From the NCBI RefSeq assembly GCF_002258785.1, contig NZ_NOYI01000009.1, positions 62,001-126,000 on the forward strand: a stretch of 64,000 nucleotides of DNA. The letters run 5' to 3'. A program made the position numbers and the translations under genes. How positions within the stretch are numbered: position 1 is the stretch's first letter; each line of letters begins with the position of its first letter. This DNA comes from Rhodococcus sp. 06-235-1A (lineage in GTDB: Bacteria; Actinomycetota; Actinomycetes; Mycobacteriales; Mycobacteriaceae). Shown piece by piece: positions 26,218 through 34,759 of the stretch. The notes beneath the pieces are model-generated. The model was not told the DNA's origin and made no database searches. It saw only the letters and a list, made by a program, of their open reading frames with translations.

Positions 26218-27384
26218 TTAGAAGAATCGATGTGCGGAGCCGGCGGGCTCGGCAATGAGAAAGGTGGGTTCCGGCAATCCGGATCGTGTTGCACTGGAGG
26301 TGATCTCATTCGCAACGGTCTCGACGAGATCCGAGGGAACCAGCGCGATGGCAGAGCCGCCGAAACCACCGCCGGTCATCCGAGCTCCGTGCGCGCCTGC
26401 ACGCAGAGCCGCGTCGACAGCGCTGTCGAGTTCGGGTGAACTGACCTCGTAGTCGTCTCGCAACGACACGTGCGACGCCGTCATCAACGCACCGAGTTCG
26501 GCACCTGCGGCACCCTGGTCCAAGAGTTCGGCAGCTTGCTCGACTCGACCGATCTCGCTGATGATGTGGCGAACTCGCGCGATCAAGGTCTCGCCGGACA
26601 GCTTGTCGACGGCCTTGTCGAGATCGAGACCGCGCAGTGTCGTGACCCCCAATTCGGCGTATGCGGTGTCCAACGCCTCCCGCCGAGCGCCGTACTGACC
26701 GTCGACCAGACGATGCGGGGCGTTGGTGTCGATCACCAGCAGCCGCGAGCCGGACCCGCCCAGATCGAGGGGAATCTGACGCGTCGAACCGTCGAGACAG
26801 TCGAGCAGTAGGGCATGTCCCGGTTCCGCCGACATCGCGATGTTCTGATCCATGCCACCGGTCGACGCGCCGGCGATCTCGTTCTCGGCGCGAATACTGG
26901 CCTCGATCAGCACCTTCCGGTCGAGGCGAAGACCGAACAGGTCGTCGAGCGCCAAGGCGAACGAGCACTCGAGGGCCGCCGAGCTCGACAAGCCCGAACC
27001 CACCGGCACCGAGGAGTGCACGGCTACATCGACTCCGCCGACTCCGTGCTCCTGGAGCGCCCAGGACACACCCGCCACATAGGCGGCCCAGCCCGCCGGG
27101 GCACCAGGGCCGATGTCGCCGAGCTCACCGATCCACGACTCGTCGGTGTGCGTCGAGACGGCACGCATCGTGGTGTCCTCGCGGCGGCGTACAGCGACGG
27201 CAGTGGCGTACGGCAGCGCGAAGGGCAATACCAATCCGCCTGCATAATCGATGTGCTCACCGATCAGGTTGACGCGGCCCGGAGCGATCCAAACGCCGTC
27301 GGGTTCACCGCCGAACGCGCTGCGGAACAGCGCAGCTGCACCGTCGGCGAGATCCACATCGGCAACGACGTCGAGCCAGTTCAC
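26218..27384 (-). CDS. galK: galactokinase
   Basis: A 388-aa GHMP kinase that phosphorylates galactose at C1 (Leloir pathway). The galactokinase signature GRVNLIGEHIDYAGG lies near 37-51, the ATP-binding VPVGSGLSSSAALE near 126-139, and the third GHMP motif MTGGGFGGSAIAL near the end. The ATG overlaps the galT stop (ATGA), indicating coupling. Regulation is expected through the DeoR gene of the same operon. Confidence 0.95.
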   Translation of the reverse strand: MNWLDVVADVDLADGAAALFRSAFGGEPDGVWIAPGRVNLIGEHIDYAGGLVLPFALPYATAVAVRRREDTTMRAVSTHTDESWIGELGDIGPGAPAGWAAYVAGVSWALQEHGVGGVDVAVHSSVPVGSGLSSSAALECSFALALDDLFGLRLDRKVLIEASIRAENEIAGASTGGMDQNIAMSAEPGHALLLDCLDGSTRQIPLDLGGSGSRLLVIDTNAPHRLVDGQYGARREALDTAYAELGVTTLRGLDLDKAVDKLSGETLIARVRHIISEIGRVEQAAELLDQGAAGAELGALMTASHVSLRDDYEVSSPELDSAVDAALRAGAHGARMTGGGFGGSAIALVPSDLVETVANEITSSATRSGLPEPTFLIAEPAGSAHRFF

Positions 27385-28526
27385 GTCAGCACCTCGCGCA
27401 GCCTATCGGCGATCCGCTCGGGCGTGGTGTCGTTGATCCAGGCACCCATCGCCGATTCGGATCCGGCCAGGAACTTCATCCGGCCCGGTGAGCGCATCAT
27501 CGAAAACAGTTGCAGGTGTAGCCGACCCAGCTCGCGATCCACTCCGACGGGGGCCTGATGCCAGGCCGCGATGTACGGCACCTCCGCGACACCCTCGAAG
27601 AACGCATCGACGGCGCGCAGCAGGTCTCGATAGACCCCGGCCAGTTCGTCCCGCTCGGCACCGTTCAACTCGGCGAGGTCCGCAACGTCGCGGCGCGGAG
27701 CGAGGTGAACCTCTACCGGCCACCGCGATGCTGCAGGAACGTACGCAACCCAGTGCTCGGCGTCGACGACGATGCGTCGACCCGAACGGAGCTCGGCGGC
27801 GAGCACATCGGCCAGCAGCACTCGGCCCGTTCGCTCGAAGTGCTTGCGAGACTGACGGATCAGCGCATCGGCGCGCGGCGGAAGGTACGGGTAGGCGTAG
27901 ATCTGACCGTGCGGGTGCGTCAGGGTGACGCCTATTTCCTTGCCCCGGTTCTCGAAGCAGAACACCTGCTGAACACCGGGGATCGCCGACAGGGCAGCGG
28001 TGCGATCGGCCCAGACGTCGATGATGGTGCGGACGCGCGAGAGCTCCAGTGACACGAAGGACGCATCGGGGTCACTGGCGAAGCAGATCACCTCGCACCG
28101 CCCGGTGCCGGGGGCCATCGGCCACAGTGCCTCGCCGTCCACCTCGCTCGGAAGTGATTGCTGCGCTGCCGTTTCGGACAGGGACGGGAACCGGTTCTCG
28201 AACACCACCACGTCGTAGTCGGCGGCCGGAATCTCGGTGGCCGGACGGTCCGGTCGGCTCGGCGCCAGCGGTGACGCGTCGGCCGGGGGTAGGAACGTGC
28301 GGTCCATCCGCTGTGCGGCGATGACGATCCATTCACCGGTGAGTACGTCGAATCGCATCTGCGACTCCGACATCGACGGCAACAGGGCTCGCGTATCGAC
28401 CAGGTCGCGGGTGTCTCCCCCGGAGACGTAGGGCTCGGTGTCGTCGTAGTAGATCAGCTCACGGCCGTCGGCCAAAGTGGTCGATGTCTTGCGCATCGAG
28501 TGCGTCGTGGCGTCATGCGCGGTCAT
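27381..28526 (-). CDS. galT: galactose-1-phosphate uridylyltransferase
   Basis: A 381-aa HIT-superfamily enzyme exchanging UMP between UDP-glucose and galactose-1-phosphate. The catalytic His-Pro-His is in THPHGQIYAYPY, and the N-terminal FDVLTGEWIVIAAQRMDR and VFENRFPSL segments are typical. GAGGAA about 10 nt before the ATG at 28526 supports this start, which overlaps the regulator gene by 14 nt; an in-frame ATG at 28496 is an alternative. It passes galactose-1-P on from GalK; a galE is not in the window. Confidence 0.95.
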   Translation of the reverse strand: MTAHDATTHSMRKTSTTLADGRELIYYDDTEPYVSGGDTRDLVDTRALLPSMSESQMRFDVLTGEWIVIAAQRMDRTFLPPADASPLAPSRPDRPATEIPAADYDVVVFENRFPSLSETAAQQSLPSEVDGEALWPMAPGTGRCEVICFASDPDASFVSLELSRVRTIIDVWADRTAALSAIPGVQQVFCFENRGKEIGVTLTHPHGQIYAYPYLPPRADALIRQSRKHFERTGRVLLADVLAAELRSGRRIVVDAEHWVAYVPAASRWPVEVHLAPRRDVADLAELNGAERDELAGVYRDLLRAVDAFFEGVAEVPYIAAWHQAPVGVDRELGRLHLQLFSMMRSPGRMKFLAGSESAMGAWINDTTPERIADRLREVLT

Positions 28527-29331
28527 CGAGTGCTCGTTCCTCGTTCGTGTCGGCGGATTGCTCTCCGGCGATCACCACGTCGTCGACCGCCTCGGACAAC
28601 GCTTCGTGAGCGCCGGGGTCGAGTCCGGCATCGGTGACGAACACGTCGACGCGAGAGAGCGGGATGGTGTTGGCGAGCGCGCGAACACCCCATTTGGTGT
28701 GGTCGGCCAGCACGATGACGCGTCGGGACGATGCGACAAGTGCCTGATTGGTCTGTGCTTCCATGAGATTGGGGCAGGTGAGCCCGGATTCGATGTCCAC
28801 CCCGTGTGTTCCGAGGAACAGCATGTCCAGGTGGATACTCTGCAGTGCACTGACCGTGAGTGGTCCGACGAGCGCATAGGACGGCGTTCGCTGCCCACCG
28901 GTGAGCAGCACGGTCTGATCCGACCGGCCACCGGTGTGGAAGACATCGGCGACGGGCAGGGAGTTGGTGACGACGGTGATGTCAGGAACGTCGAGCAGTT
29001 CCTGCGCGAGTGCGTGCGTCGTGGTGCCACCGGAGATGCCGATGGATGTCCCGGGCCGCACGAATCGTGCAGCGGCACGGGCGATGGCGGCCTTGGCATC
29101 TCGATCGAGTTCGGACTTGGCCGAGAACCCCGGCTCGAACACACTCGCCGATCGCGGCAGCGTCACGCCGCCGTGCACCCGCTCGACCAGACCACGAGCG
29201 ACGAGCTCGTTGACGTCGCGCCGAATGGTCATGTCCGACACCGACAGTGCGGCACCGAGATCTGCGACCTTGACCGCACCCTCGGCCGTGACCTGGTCCA
29301 GGATCTTCTGCTGACGCTGGTGGGCGAGCAT
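28513..29331 (-). CDS. DeoR family regulator of the galactoside operon
   Basis: A 272-aa DeoR-type repressor. The helix-turn-helix is at about 5-57 (HQRQQKILDQVTAEG, VSDMTIRRDVNELVARGL), and the sugar-phosphate isomerase-like sensor domain contains GISGGTTTHAL and LTGGQ. Such proteins sense phosphorylated sugars. Its ATG shares one base with the beta-galactosidase stop (TGATG). It probably represses both divergent galactoside operons across the 31371-31576 region, inferred from context. Confidence 0.85.
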   Translation of the reverse strand: MLAHQRQQKILDQVTAEGAVKVADLGAALSVSDMTIRRDVNELVARGLVERVHGGVTLPRSASVFEPGFSAKSELDRDAKAAIARAAARFVRPGTSIGISGGTTTHALAQELLDVPDITVVTNSLPVADVFHTGGRSDQTVLLTGGQRTPSYALVGPLTVSALQSIHLDMLFLGTHGVDIESGLTCPNLMEAQTNQALVASSRRVIVLADHTKWGVRALANTIPLSRVDVFVTDAGLDPGAHEALSEAVDDVVIAGEQSADTNEERALDDRA

Positions 29332-31364
29332 CAGCGGTTCTCGGCGATCACAGCACTGCCGCCTGCGGCCACGATGAGTTCGCCGTCGATCTGTGCGCCG
29401 CTGACCAGATCGGTACCCGAGGCAGGCACGCTGACCTTGTCGGTTCCGTGGTTGAGGACGAACAGCCAGGACTGCTCCCCCGCCGACCGTCGGACGATCT
29501 CCACATCCGATCCGAGATCGCGTCGGGTGTCGATACCGGCTGCGGCGCAGAGCTTGTCGGCGAGCGTCGCCCAGCCTGCCGCGTCGGGAACGGTGGCCGC
29601 GTACCAGGCCGCACCGGTGCCGACGGTGTTCTTGGTCAGCGCGGGAACGCCGCGCAGATGCCCCTGGGTATGGCGCGCCAGCACATCGACGTCCTCGGTC
29701 GTGGTGAGGTATTCGCTCCAGATCTCACCGAGAGTCTCGTCGTCGAGAGTCAGCGTCTCGCCGTCTGCGAGTGGGAAGAACTCTTCGACGCGAACGCCGA
29801 GCAGCTCGCGAAATGCGCCCGGGTAGCCACCGAGTCGCACGTGGTCGTCCTCGTCGGCGATTCCCGAGAAAGCGGTGACGAGTACCTGCGCGCCGCCGTC
29901 GGCCGCGTCGGCTATCCGCGCTGCGGTCTCGTCGCTGCACAGGTACAGAGCAGGCACGACGACGACGTCGTAGCCACTGAGGTCCGTCGACGACGGAACG
30001 ACGTCGCAGGTCACGCCTGCGGAGGTGAATCCGTGATGGACGCGTCGGGCAATCTCCATGGGCTGCATGGCCATCGACGGATGGCCCTCCTGCTCGCACG
30101 CCCATTGCGAGGCCCAGTCGAAGAGCACGGCGACCCGAGCATCGACGGTGCTTCCTGCCACCGGAGCCATACGACGCAGAGCCGCGCCGAGCTCGACGAC
30201 CTCGCGCCAGCGAGCGGAGTCCTCGCCTGCGTGCGGCACCAGAGCCGAATGGAACTTCTCTGCCCCGGCCTTGGAGGCGCGGAACTGGAAGTAGGCGATA
30301 CCGTCTGCCCCGCGGGCCATGTGGGCCAGTGAGTTTCGCATCATCTCGCCGGGGACCTTGGCGCGGTTGATGTGCTGCCAGTTGACGGCGCTGGTGGAAT
30401 GCTCCATCAACAACCAGGGTCGACGGCCGGCGACACCGCGAGTGAGGTCGGCCGAGAACGAGAGCTTGTGATGCGCTGCGCCGTCGCCGGTCTCGGGGCC
30501 GACGAGGTAGTGGTCGGTGGAGACGATGTCCTGCTCCGGGGCCCAGGACGCATAGTCCATGTTGCCTGCGAGCGCGGGGCCCTGGCCCATGCCCACCATG
30601 AAGTTCGTGGTGACCGGCACGTCCGGGGTGATCCGGTTCAGCACGGCCTTCTCGGCGCGGTACTGCTCGAGGAGGGCGTCAGAGCAGAAACGGCGCCAGT
30701 CGAGTTGGTGCGTGGGATTGCCGAACGTGGTGCTCACCGACGGGGGAACGATCTCGTCCCAGTCGCTGTAGCGCTGGCTCCAGAAGTCGGTGCCCCAGGC
30801 GGTATTGAGGGTCTCGAGGTCGATGTACCTGGCGCTGAGCCATTCTCGGAACGCATGCGCGCTGTCGTCGGAATAGCACAGGGCGTTGTGGCAGCCGAGT
30901 TCGTTGGAGACGTGCCACATCGCGAGCGCGGGGTGCTCGCCGTAGCGGTGCGCCATCTTCTCGACCAGCGTGAGTGAATGTTCGCGGTACACAGCGGAAC
31001 TGGGGCTCCACGTCTGTCGGCTGCCGATGGCGTAGCGGTAGCCGCGCTCGTCCACCGGGCGCATCTGCGGGTACGCAGTGGCCAACCACGGCGGGGGCGA
31101 CGCGGTGGCGGTGGCCAGGTCGACGCGAATGTCGCCCTCGTGCATCAGGTCCATGACGCGGTCGAGCCACTCGAAGTCCCACGTCGTCGCGGTCGGCTGC
31201 AGGCGCGCCCAGGAGAAGACGCCGACGGTCACGAAGTCGACGCCGGCCTCGTGCATCAGCTCGACGTCGCGTCGCCACACGTCCTCGGGCCACTGCTCGG
31301 GGTTGTAGTCGCCGCCGAAGGAGATTCCCTGGGTCGGCCAGGTGCTGCGTCGCGCTGTGTCCAT
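29331..31364 (-). CDS. beta-galactosidase, glycoside hydrolase family 42
   Basis: A 677-aa GH42 enzyme hydrolysing beta-D-galactosides. The N-terminal strand GISFGGDYNPEQWPEDVW is diagnostic; acid/base Glu155 (HVSNELGCHN) and nucleophile Glu321 (LLMEHSTSAVNW) are present. A trimerisation domain (about 395-600) and a short C-terminal beta domain follow. No signal peptide, so it acts on imported oligosaccharides. The ATG at 31364 is chosen since CATATT (31371-31376) ends 6 nt upstream; an in-frame GTG two codons earlier abuts that box. First gene of the minus-strand operon. Confidence 0.95.
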   Translation of the reverse strand: MDTARRSTWPTQGISFGGDYNPEQWPEDVWRRDVELMHEAGVDFVTVGVFSWARLQPTATTWDFEWLDRVMDLMHEGDIRVDLATATASPPPWLATAYPQMRPVDERGYRYAIGSRQTWSPSSAVYREHSLTLVEKMAHRYGEHPALAMWHVSNELGCHNALCYSDDSAHAFREWLSARYIDLETLNTAWGTDFWSQRYSDWDEIVPPSVSTTFGNPTHQLDWRRFCSDALLEQYRAEKAVLNRITPDVPVTTNFMVGMGQGPALAGNMDYASWAPEQDIVSTDHYLVGPETGDGAAHHKLSFSADLTRGVAGRRPWLLMEHSTSAVNWQHINRAKVPGEMMRNSLAHMARGADGIAYFQFRASKAGAEKFHSALVPHAGEDSARWREVVELGAALRRMAPVAGSTVDARVAVLFDWASQWACEQEGHPSMAMQPMEIARRVHHGFTSAGVTCDVVPSSTDLSGYDVVVVPALYLCSDETAARIADAADGGAQVLVTAFSGIADEDDHVRLGGYPGAFRELLGVRVEEFFPLADGETLTLDDETLGEIWSEYLTTTEDVDVLARHTQGHLRGVPALTKNTVGTGAAWYAATVPDAAGWATLADKLCAAAGIDTRRDLGSDVEIVRRSAGEQSWLFVLNHGTDKVSVPASGTDLVSGAQIDGELIVAAGGSAVIAENR

Positions 31365-31370
31365 GCTCAC

Positions 31371-31399
31371 AATATGAACGAGGCTTTCTCAGATGTCAA
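31371..31399 (-). promoter_or_regulatory. sigma-70-type promoter of the beta-galactosidase operon
   Basis: TTGACA (31394-31399), a 17-nt spacer and CATATT (31371-31376) on the minus strand, with the ATG 6 nt further on. ATGTTCATTC/ATGTTGACATC direct repeats overlap the -35 box (minus strand, 31391-31411) and CGTTCAT lies in the spacer; these may be DeoR-regulator sites. On the plus strand TTGACA at 31449-31454 may serve the divergent importer genes, with no convincing -10. Confidence 0.65.
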
Positions 31400-31576
31400 C
31401 ATGAATGAACATTTTCGTACTGATGCAGGTGAACGGGCCTCAAGGAGCTTGACAGACGCCGTATCGTCGTGTTTCTGTAACCTGCATCACCCCGAATGGT
31501 CAGCCGAACACCGCAGAACGCACAGCGGCCATGTTCACTTCTGATCGTTATCGATACTTCTCGTCGAAGGACTTCC

Positions 31577-32872
31577 ATGAACCCACACGAGTGGCCGCGC
31601 ACGTGGCAGCCGTCCCGACGCGACTTCCTCAGGTCAGCGCTCGTCGCCGCGGGTGCGATCACCGCAGGTGGCGCGCTGTCGGCATGCTCGAACAGCGTCG
31701 ATCCGAACGTCACCACGCTCGGGTCACGCCTGTCCGACCCCAACTCCAAGCTTGGTGTCGAGGACTTCGTCGCGATGTACCGACAGCAGACCGGGCGTCA
31801 GCTCGCCGTGAACACTGTCGATTCGACGTCCTTCCAGGAGAACGTCAACAACTACCTTCAGGGCACGCCCGACGACGTCGTCACCTGGATGGGTGGGTAT
31901 CGGGTGAAGTACTTCGCCGAGAAGGGTCTGGTGGAGGACCTGTCGCCGATCTGGGCGAACCACGGCGGCGGCTTCAACGAGAGCTTCCGCGAGAACTCGA
32001 CCGGCATGGACGGCAAGCAGTACCTGATCCCGTTCTTCTACTACCCGTGGGCGGTGTTCTACCGGCCGAGCCTCTGGGCCGAGCGTGGGTACGAGCCCCC
32101 GGCGACCTACGACCAGTGGGTGGCGCTGAGCAAGCAGATGCAGGCCGACGGCCTCACCCCGATCGGCTTCGGTGCCCGCGACGGATGGCCACCGTTCGGA
32201 ACGTTCGACTACCTGAATCTGCGGCTCAACGGCGTCGAGTTCCACCGAACCCTGCTCGCCGGGGACGTGAGCTGGACCGACAATCGCGTGCGTTCGGTGT
32301 TCGACACCTGGCGTGAACTACTGCCGTTCCACCAGCCACAGCCACTGGGCCGCAAGATCGCCGATGCGCAGATGGCACTGCTGAACAAGAGCGTCGGGTC
32401 ACTCGTCGCCGGCATGTTCGTCGCCCAGAGCTTCCCCGCCGGTGCCGAACGCGACGATCTGGATTTCTTCACCTTCCCCGAACTCGACTCCGCCGTCGGA
32501 ACATCCACGGTCGAGGCCCCCATGGACGGGTTCATGATGCGCACCGATCCGCGCAACCGTCCGGGGGCCGAGGACTTCCTCACCTACATGACGGGGCCCG
32601 ACCCTGCCGTCGCCTACGCGAAGCAGGATCCGCAGGCCATTCCCGCTCACCGTGATGCCGACCTGTCGAGCTTCCCTGCGCTGGTACGCAAATCGGCTGA
32701 TCTGGTGCAGAACGCCGAGGAGATCACCCAGTTCTTCGACCGCGACACCCGTCCCGATTTCGCGTCCATCGTCATGATTCCGGCCCTGCAGCAGTTCATC
32801 GGCAACCCCAACGATGTCGACGGCCTGGTACGCAGTATCGAGCGCCAGAAATCGGCGGTGTTCGGAACATGA
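31577..32872 (+). CDS. galactoside ABC transporter substrate-binding lipoprotein (Tat signal)
   Basis: A 431-aa extracellular solute-binding protein of family 1. The signal has a twin-arginine motif SRRDFLR (13-19) and lipobox LSAC with Cys37, so it is probably exported folded by Tat and lipid-anchored. Mature regions such as VVTWMGGYRVKYFAEKGLV and IPFFYYPWAVFYRPSLW are typical of oligosaccharide binders. GAAGGA (31566-31571) is 5 nt before the ATG; the open frame runs further upstream. With the two permeases and the MsmK-type ATPase it forms a sugar importer, presumably for galactosides. Confidence 0.9.
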   Translation: MNPHEWPRTWQPSRRDFLRSALVAAGAITAGGALSACSNSVDPNVTTLGSRLSDPNSKLGVEDFVAMYRQQTGRQLAVNTVDSTSFQENVNNYLQGTPDDVVTWMGGYRVKYFAEKGLVEDLSPIWANHGGGFNESFRENSTGMDGKQYLIPFFYYPWAVFYRPSLWAERGYEPPATYDQWVALSKQMQADGLTPIGFGARDGWPPFGTFDYLNLRLNGVEFHRTLLAGDVSWTDNRVRSVFDTWRELLPFHQPQPLGRKIADAQMALLNKSVGSLVAGMFVAQSFPAGAERDDLDFFTFPELDSAVGTSTVEAPMDGFMMRTDPRNRPGAEDFLTYMTGPDPAVAYAKQDPQAIPAHRDADLSSFPALVRKSADLVQNAEEITQFFDRDTRPDFASIVMIPALQQFIGNPNDVDGLVRSIERQKSAVFGT

Positions 32873-32930
32873 TCGTGCGCAGTGCGATTCGACCCTCACC
32901 ATCCACTCGACATCGAGATCAGGTAATGCC

Positions 32931-33830
32931 ATGACCGCACCCGAACGGGTCAAGTCGCCGAAGATTCGGCGCAGTGTTCGCGAGAAGTGGACCATCGCGC
33001 TCATGCTCGGAGTCCCCGCGCTGATCGTCATCGGTCTCGTCTGGATTCCGACGATCTTCACGGTGATCCTGTCGTTCGCCCGCTGGGACGGCATCGGCGG
33101 CACGTCGAGCATCGAGTGGATCGGCACGAGGAACTACGTCGATGCAGTCGAGGCGTACCCACCGTTCCAACAGGCCCTGCACAACAACGTGCTCTGGCTG
33201 GTCTTCCTGTTCCTCGTCCCCACCGTCATCGGCATCCTGCTGGCGATCCTTCTGGACAAGAACCTCAAGGGATCTCGGCTCTACCAGAGCATCTTCTACA
33301 TACCCGTGGTGCTGTCGATGGCCCTCATCGGCTTCATCTGGCAGCTCATCTACTCCACCGAGGGCGGTGTTCTCAACAGCCTGCTGGGTACCGACGTCGA
33401 TTGGCTCGGCGACCCGGACATCAACATCTGGGCCGTGATGGTCGCCGCAGGGTGGCGTCACACCGGCTACATCATGCTGTTGTACTTGGCCGGCCTCAAG
33501 GCCATCGATCCGTCCGTCCGTGAAGCTGCGGTGATGGACGGCGCTGGGCCGATCCGCACGTTCTTCAGCGTCATCTTCCCGCTGATGAAGAACACCAATC
33601 TGCTCATCGTCGTCATCACTGTCATCGAGGCACTACGCGCCTTCGACCTGGTCTGGGTGATCAACAGGGGCAGAAACGGATTGGAACTGATATCGGCGTT
33701 GGTCACGGCCAACGTCGTCGGCGAAGCAGGCCGCATCGGCTTCGGCTCGGCCCTCGCGACCGTCATGCTTCTCATCTCTCTCGTCTTCATCGCCCTGTAC
33801 CTCGCCATCGTTCTTCGGAGCAAAGACTGA
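32931..33830 (+). CDS. sugar ABC transporter permease (MalF/UgpA-like)
   Basis: A 299-aa inner-membrane permease with six predicted helices and the ATPase-contacting EAA loop REAAVMDGAGPIRTFFSVIFPLM (EAA motif about 207-220). It pairs with the overlapping downstream permease. The ATG at 32931 is chosen from alignment of the charged N-terminus before the first helix; the frame extends upstream into the gap after the binding-protein gene. Substrate inferred from the flanking galactosidase genes. Confidence 0.9.
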   Translation: MTAPERVKSPKIRRSVREKWTIALMLGVPALIVIGLVWIPTIFTVILSFARWDGIGGTSSIEWIGTRNYVDAVEAYPPFQQALHNNVLWLVFLFLVPTVIGILLAILLDKNLKGSRLYQSIFYIPVVLSMALIGFIWQLIYSTEGGVLNSLLGTDVDWLGDPDINIWAVMVAAGWRHTGYIMLLYLAGLKAIDPSVREAAVMDGAGPIRTFFSVIFPLMKNTNLLIVVITVIEALRAFDLVWVINRGRNGLELISALVTANVVGEAGRIGFGSALATVMLLISLVFIALYLAIVLRSKD

Positions 33831-34759
33831 TGACCACTTCACTCACCCGCACAGCACCTCCCGAGCGCGATCCGTTGACCCGCAACCGCGCCGCCGTCGC
33901 CAACCGTCGGCGTGCAGGCACCGCCCAGATCGCGATCTACGTACTGCTGACCGTCATGGCGCTCGTCTGGATGTTCCCGCTCGTGTGGGCGGTGTACAAC
34001 TCGTTCCGCGATTACGACTACGTGTTGCTCAACGGATACCTGTCCGTCGGCGGCTATACATTCAGCAACTACATCGACTCGTGGCAGATCGGCGGAATCC
34101 CGCACTACTTCTTCAACTCGCTGATCATCACCGTGCCATCGGTACTGCTCATCCTGTTCTTCGGCTCGATGGCGGCGTTCATCCTGGCCAGATTCAGCTG
34201 GAAGTTCAACATCTTCATGCTCGCTGTGTTCATCGCAGGCAACCTGCTGCCCCAGCAGACGCTGCTCACGCCACTCTTCCGTCTGTACAACGCAATTCCC
34301 GTTCCGTACTGGATGAGTTCCTCAGGTTCGCTGTACGACAGCTACTGGGGTCTGATCATCGTGCACGTCGCGTTCCAGACCGGATTCTGTGTGTTCGTGC
34401 TGAGCAACTACATGAAGACCGTTCCGCACGAACTGCTCGAGGCCGCCACCGTCGACGGAGCGAGCTTGTTCCGCCAGTACTGGCAGGTGGTGATGCCGCT
34501 GTGCCGTCCCGCGCTCGCGGCTCTCGCGACACTGATGGTGACGTGGATCTACAACGACTTCTTCTGGGCTCTTGCCCTGATGGTCAGCGGAGACAAGCTC
34601 CCGGTGACGACGGCGCTGCAGAATCTGCAGGGTAGTTTCTTCACCGACACCAACCTGCTGGCCGCGGGCTCGGTACTGGTGGCACTACCGACCGTGCTCG
34701 TTTTCGTTGCGCTGCAACGCCATTTCGTGTCCGGTCTGACGATGGGTGCCAACAAGTGA
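33830..34759 (+). CDS. sugar ABC transporter permease (MalG/UgpE-like)
   Basis: A 309-aa inner-membrane permease with six helices; the EAA loop is LLEAATVDGASLFRQYWQVV (about 202-221). Its ATG shares a base with the preceding stop (TGATG), and its own stop overlaps the alpha-galactosidase GTG (GTGA). Such tight packing shows one operon: binding protein, two permeases, alpha-galactosidase. Confidence 0.9.
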   Translation: MTTSLTRTAPPERDPLTRNRAAVANRRRAGTAQIAIYVLLTVMALVWMFPLVWAVYNSFRDYDYVLLNGYLSVGGYTFSNYIDSWQIGGIPHYFFNSLIITVPSVLLILFFGSMAAFILARFSWKFNIFMLAVFIAGNLLPQQTLLTPLFRLYNAIPVPYWMSSSGSLYDSYWGLIIVHVAFQTGFCVFVLSNYMKTVPHELLEAATVDGASLFRQYWQVVMPLCRPALAALATLMVTWIYNDFFWALALMVSGDKLPVTTALQNLQGSFFTDTNLLAAGSVLVALPTVLVFVALQRHFVSGLTMGANK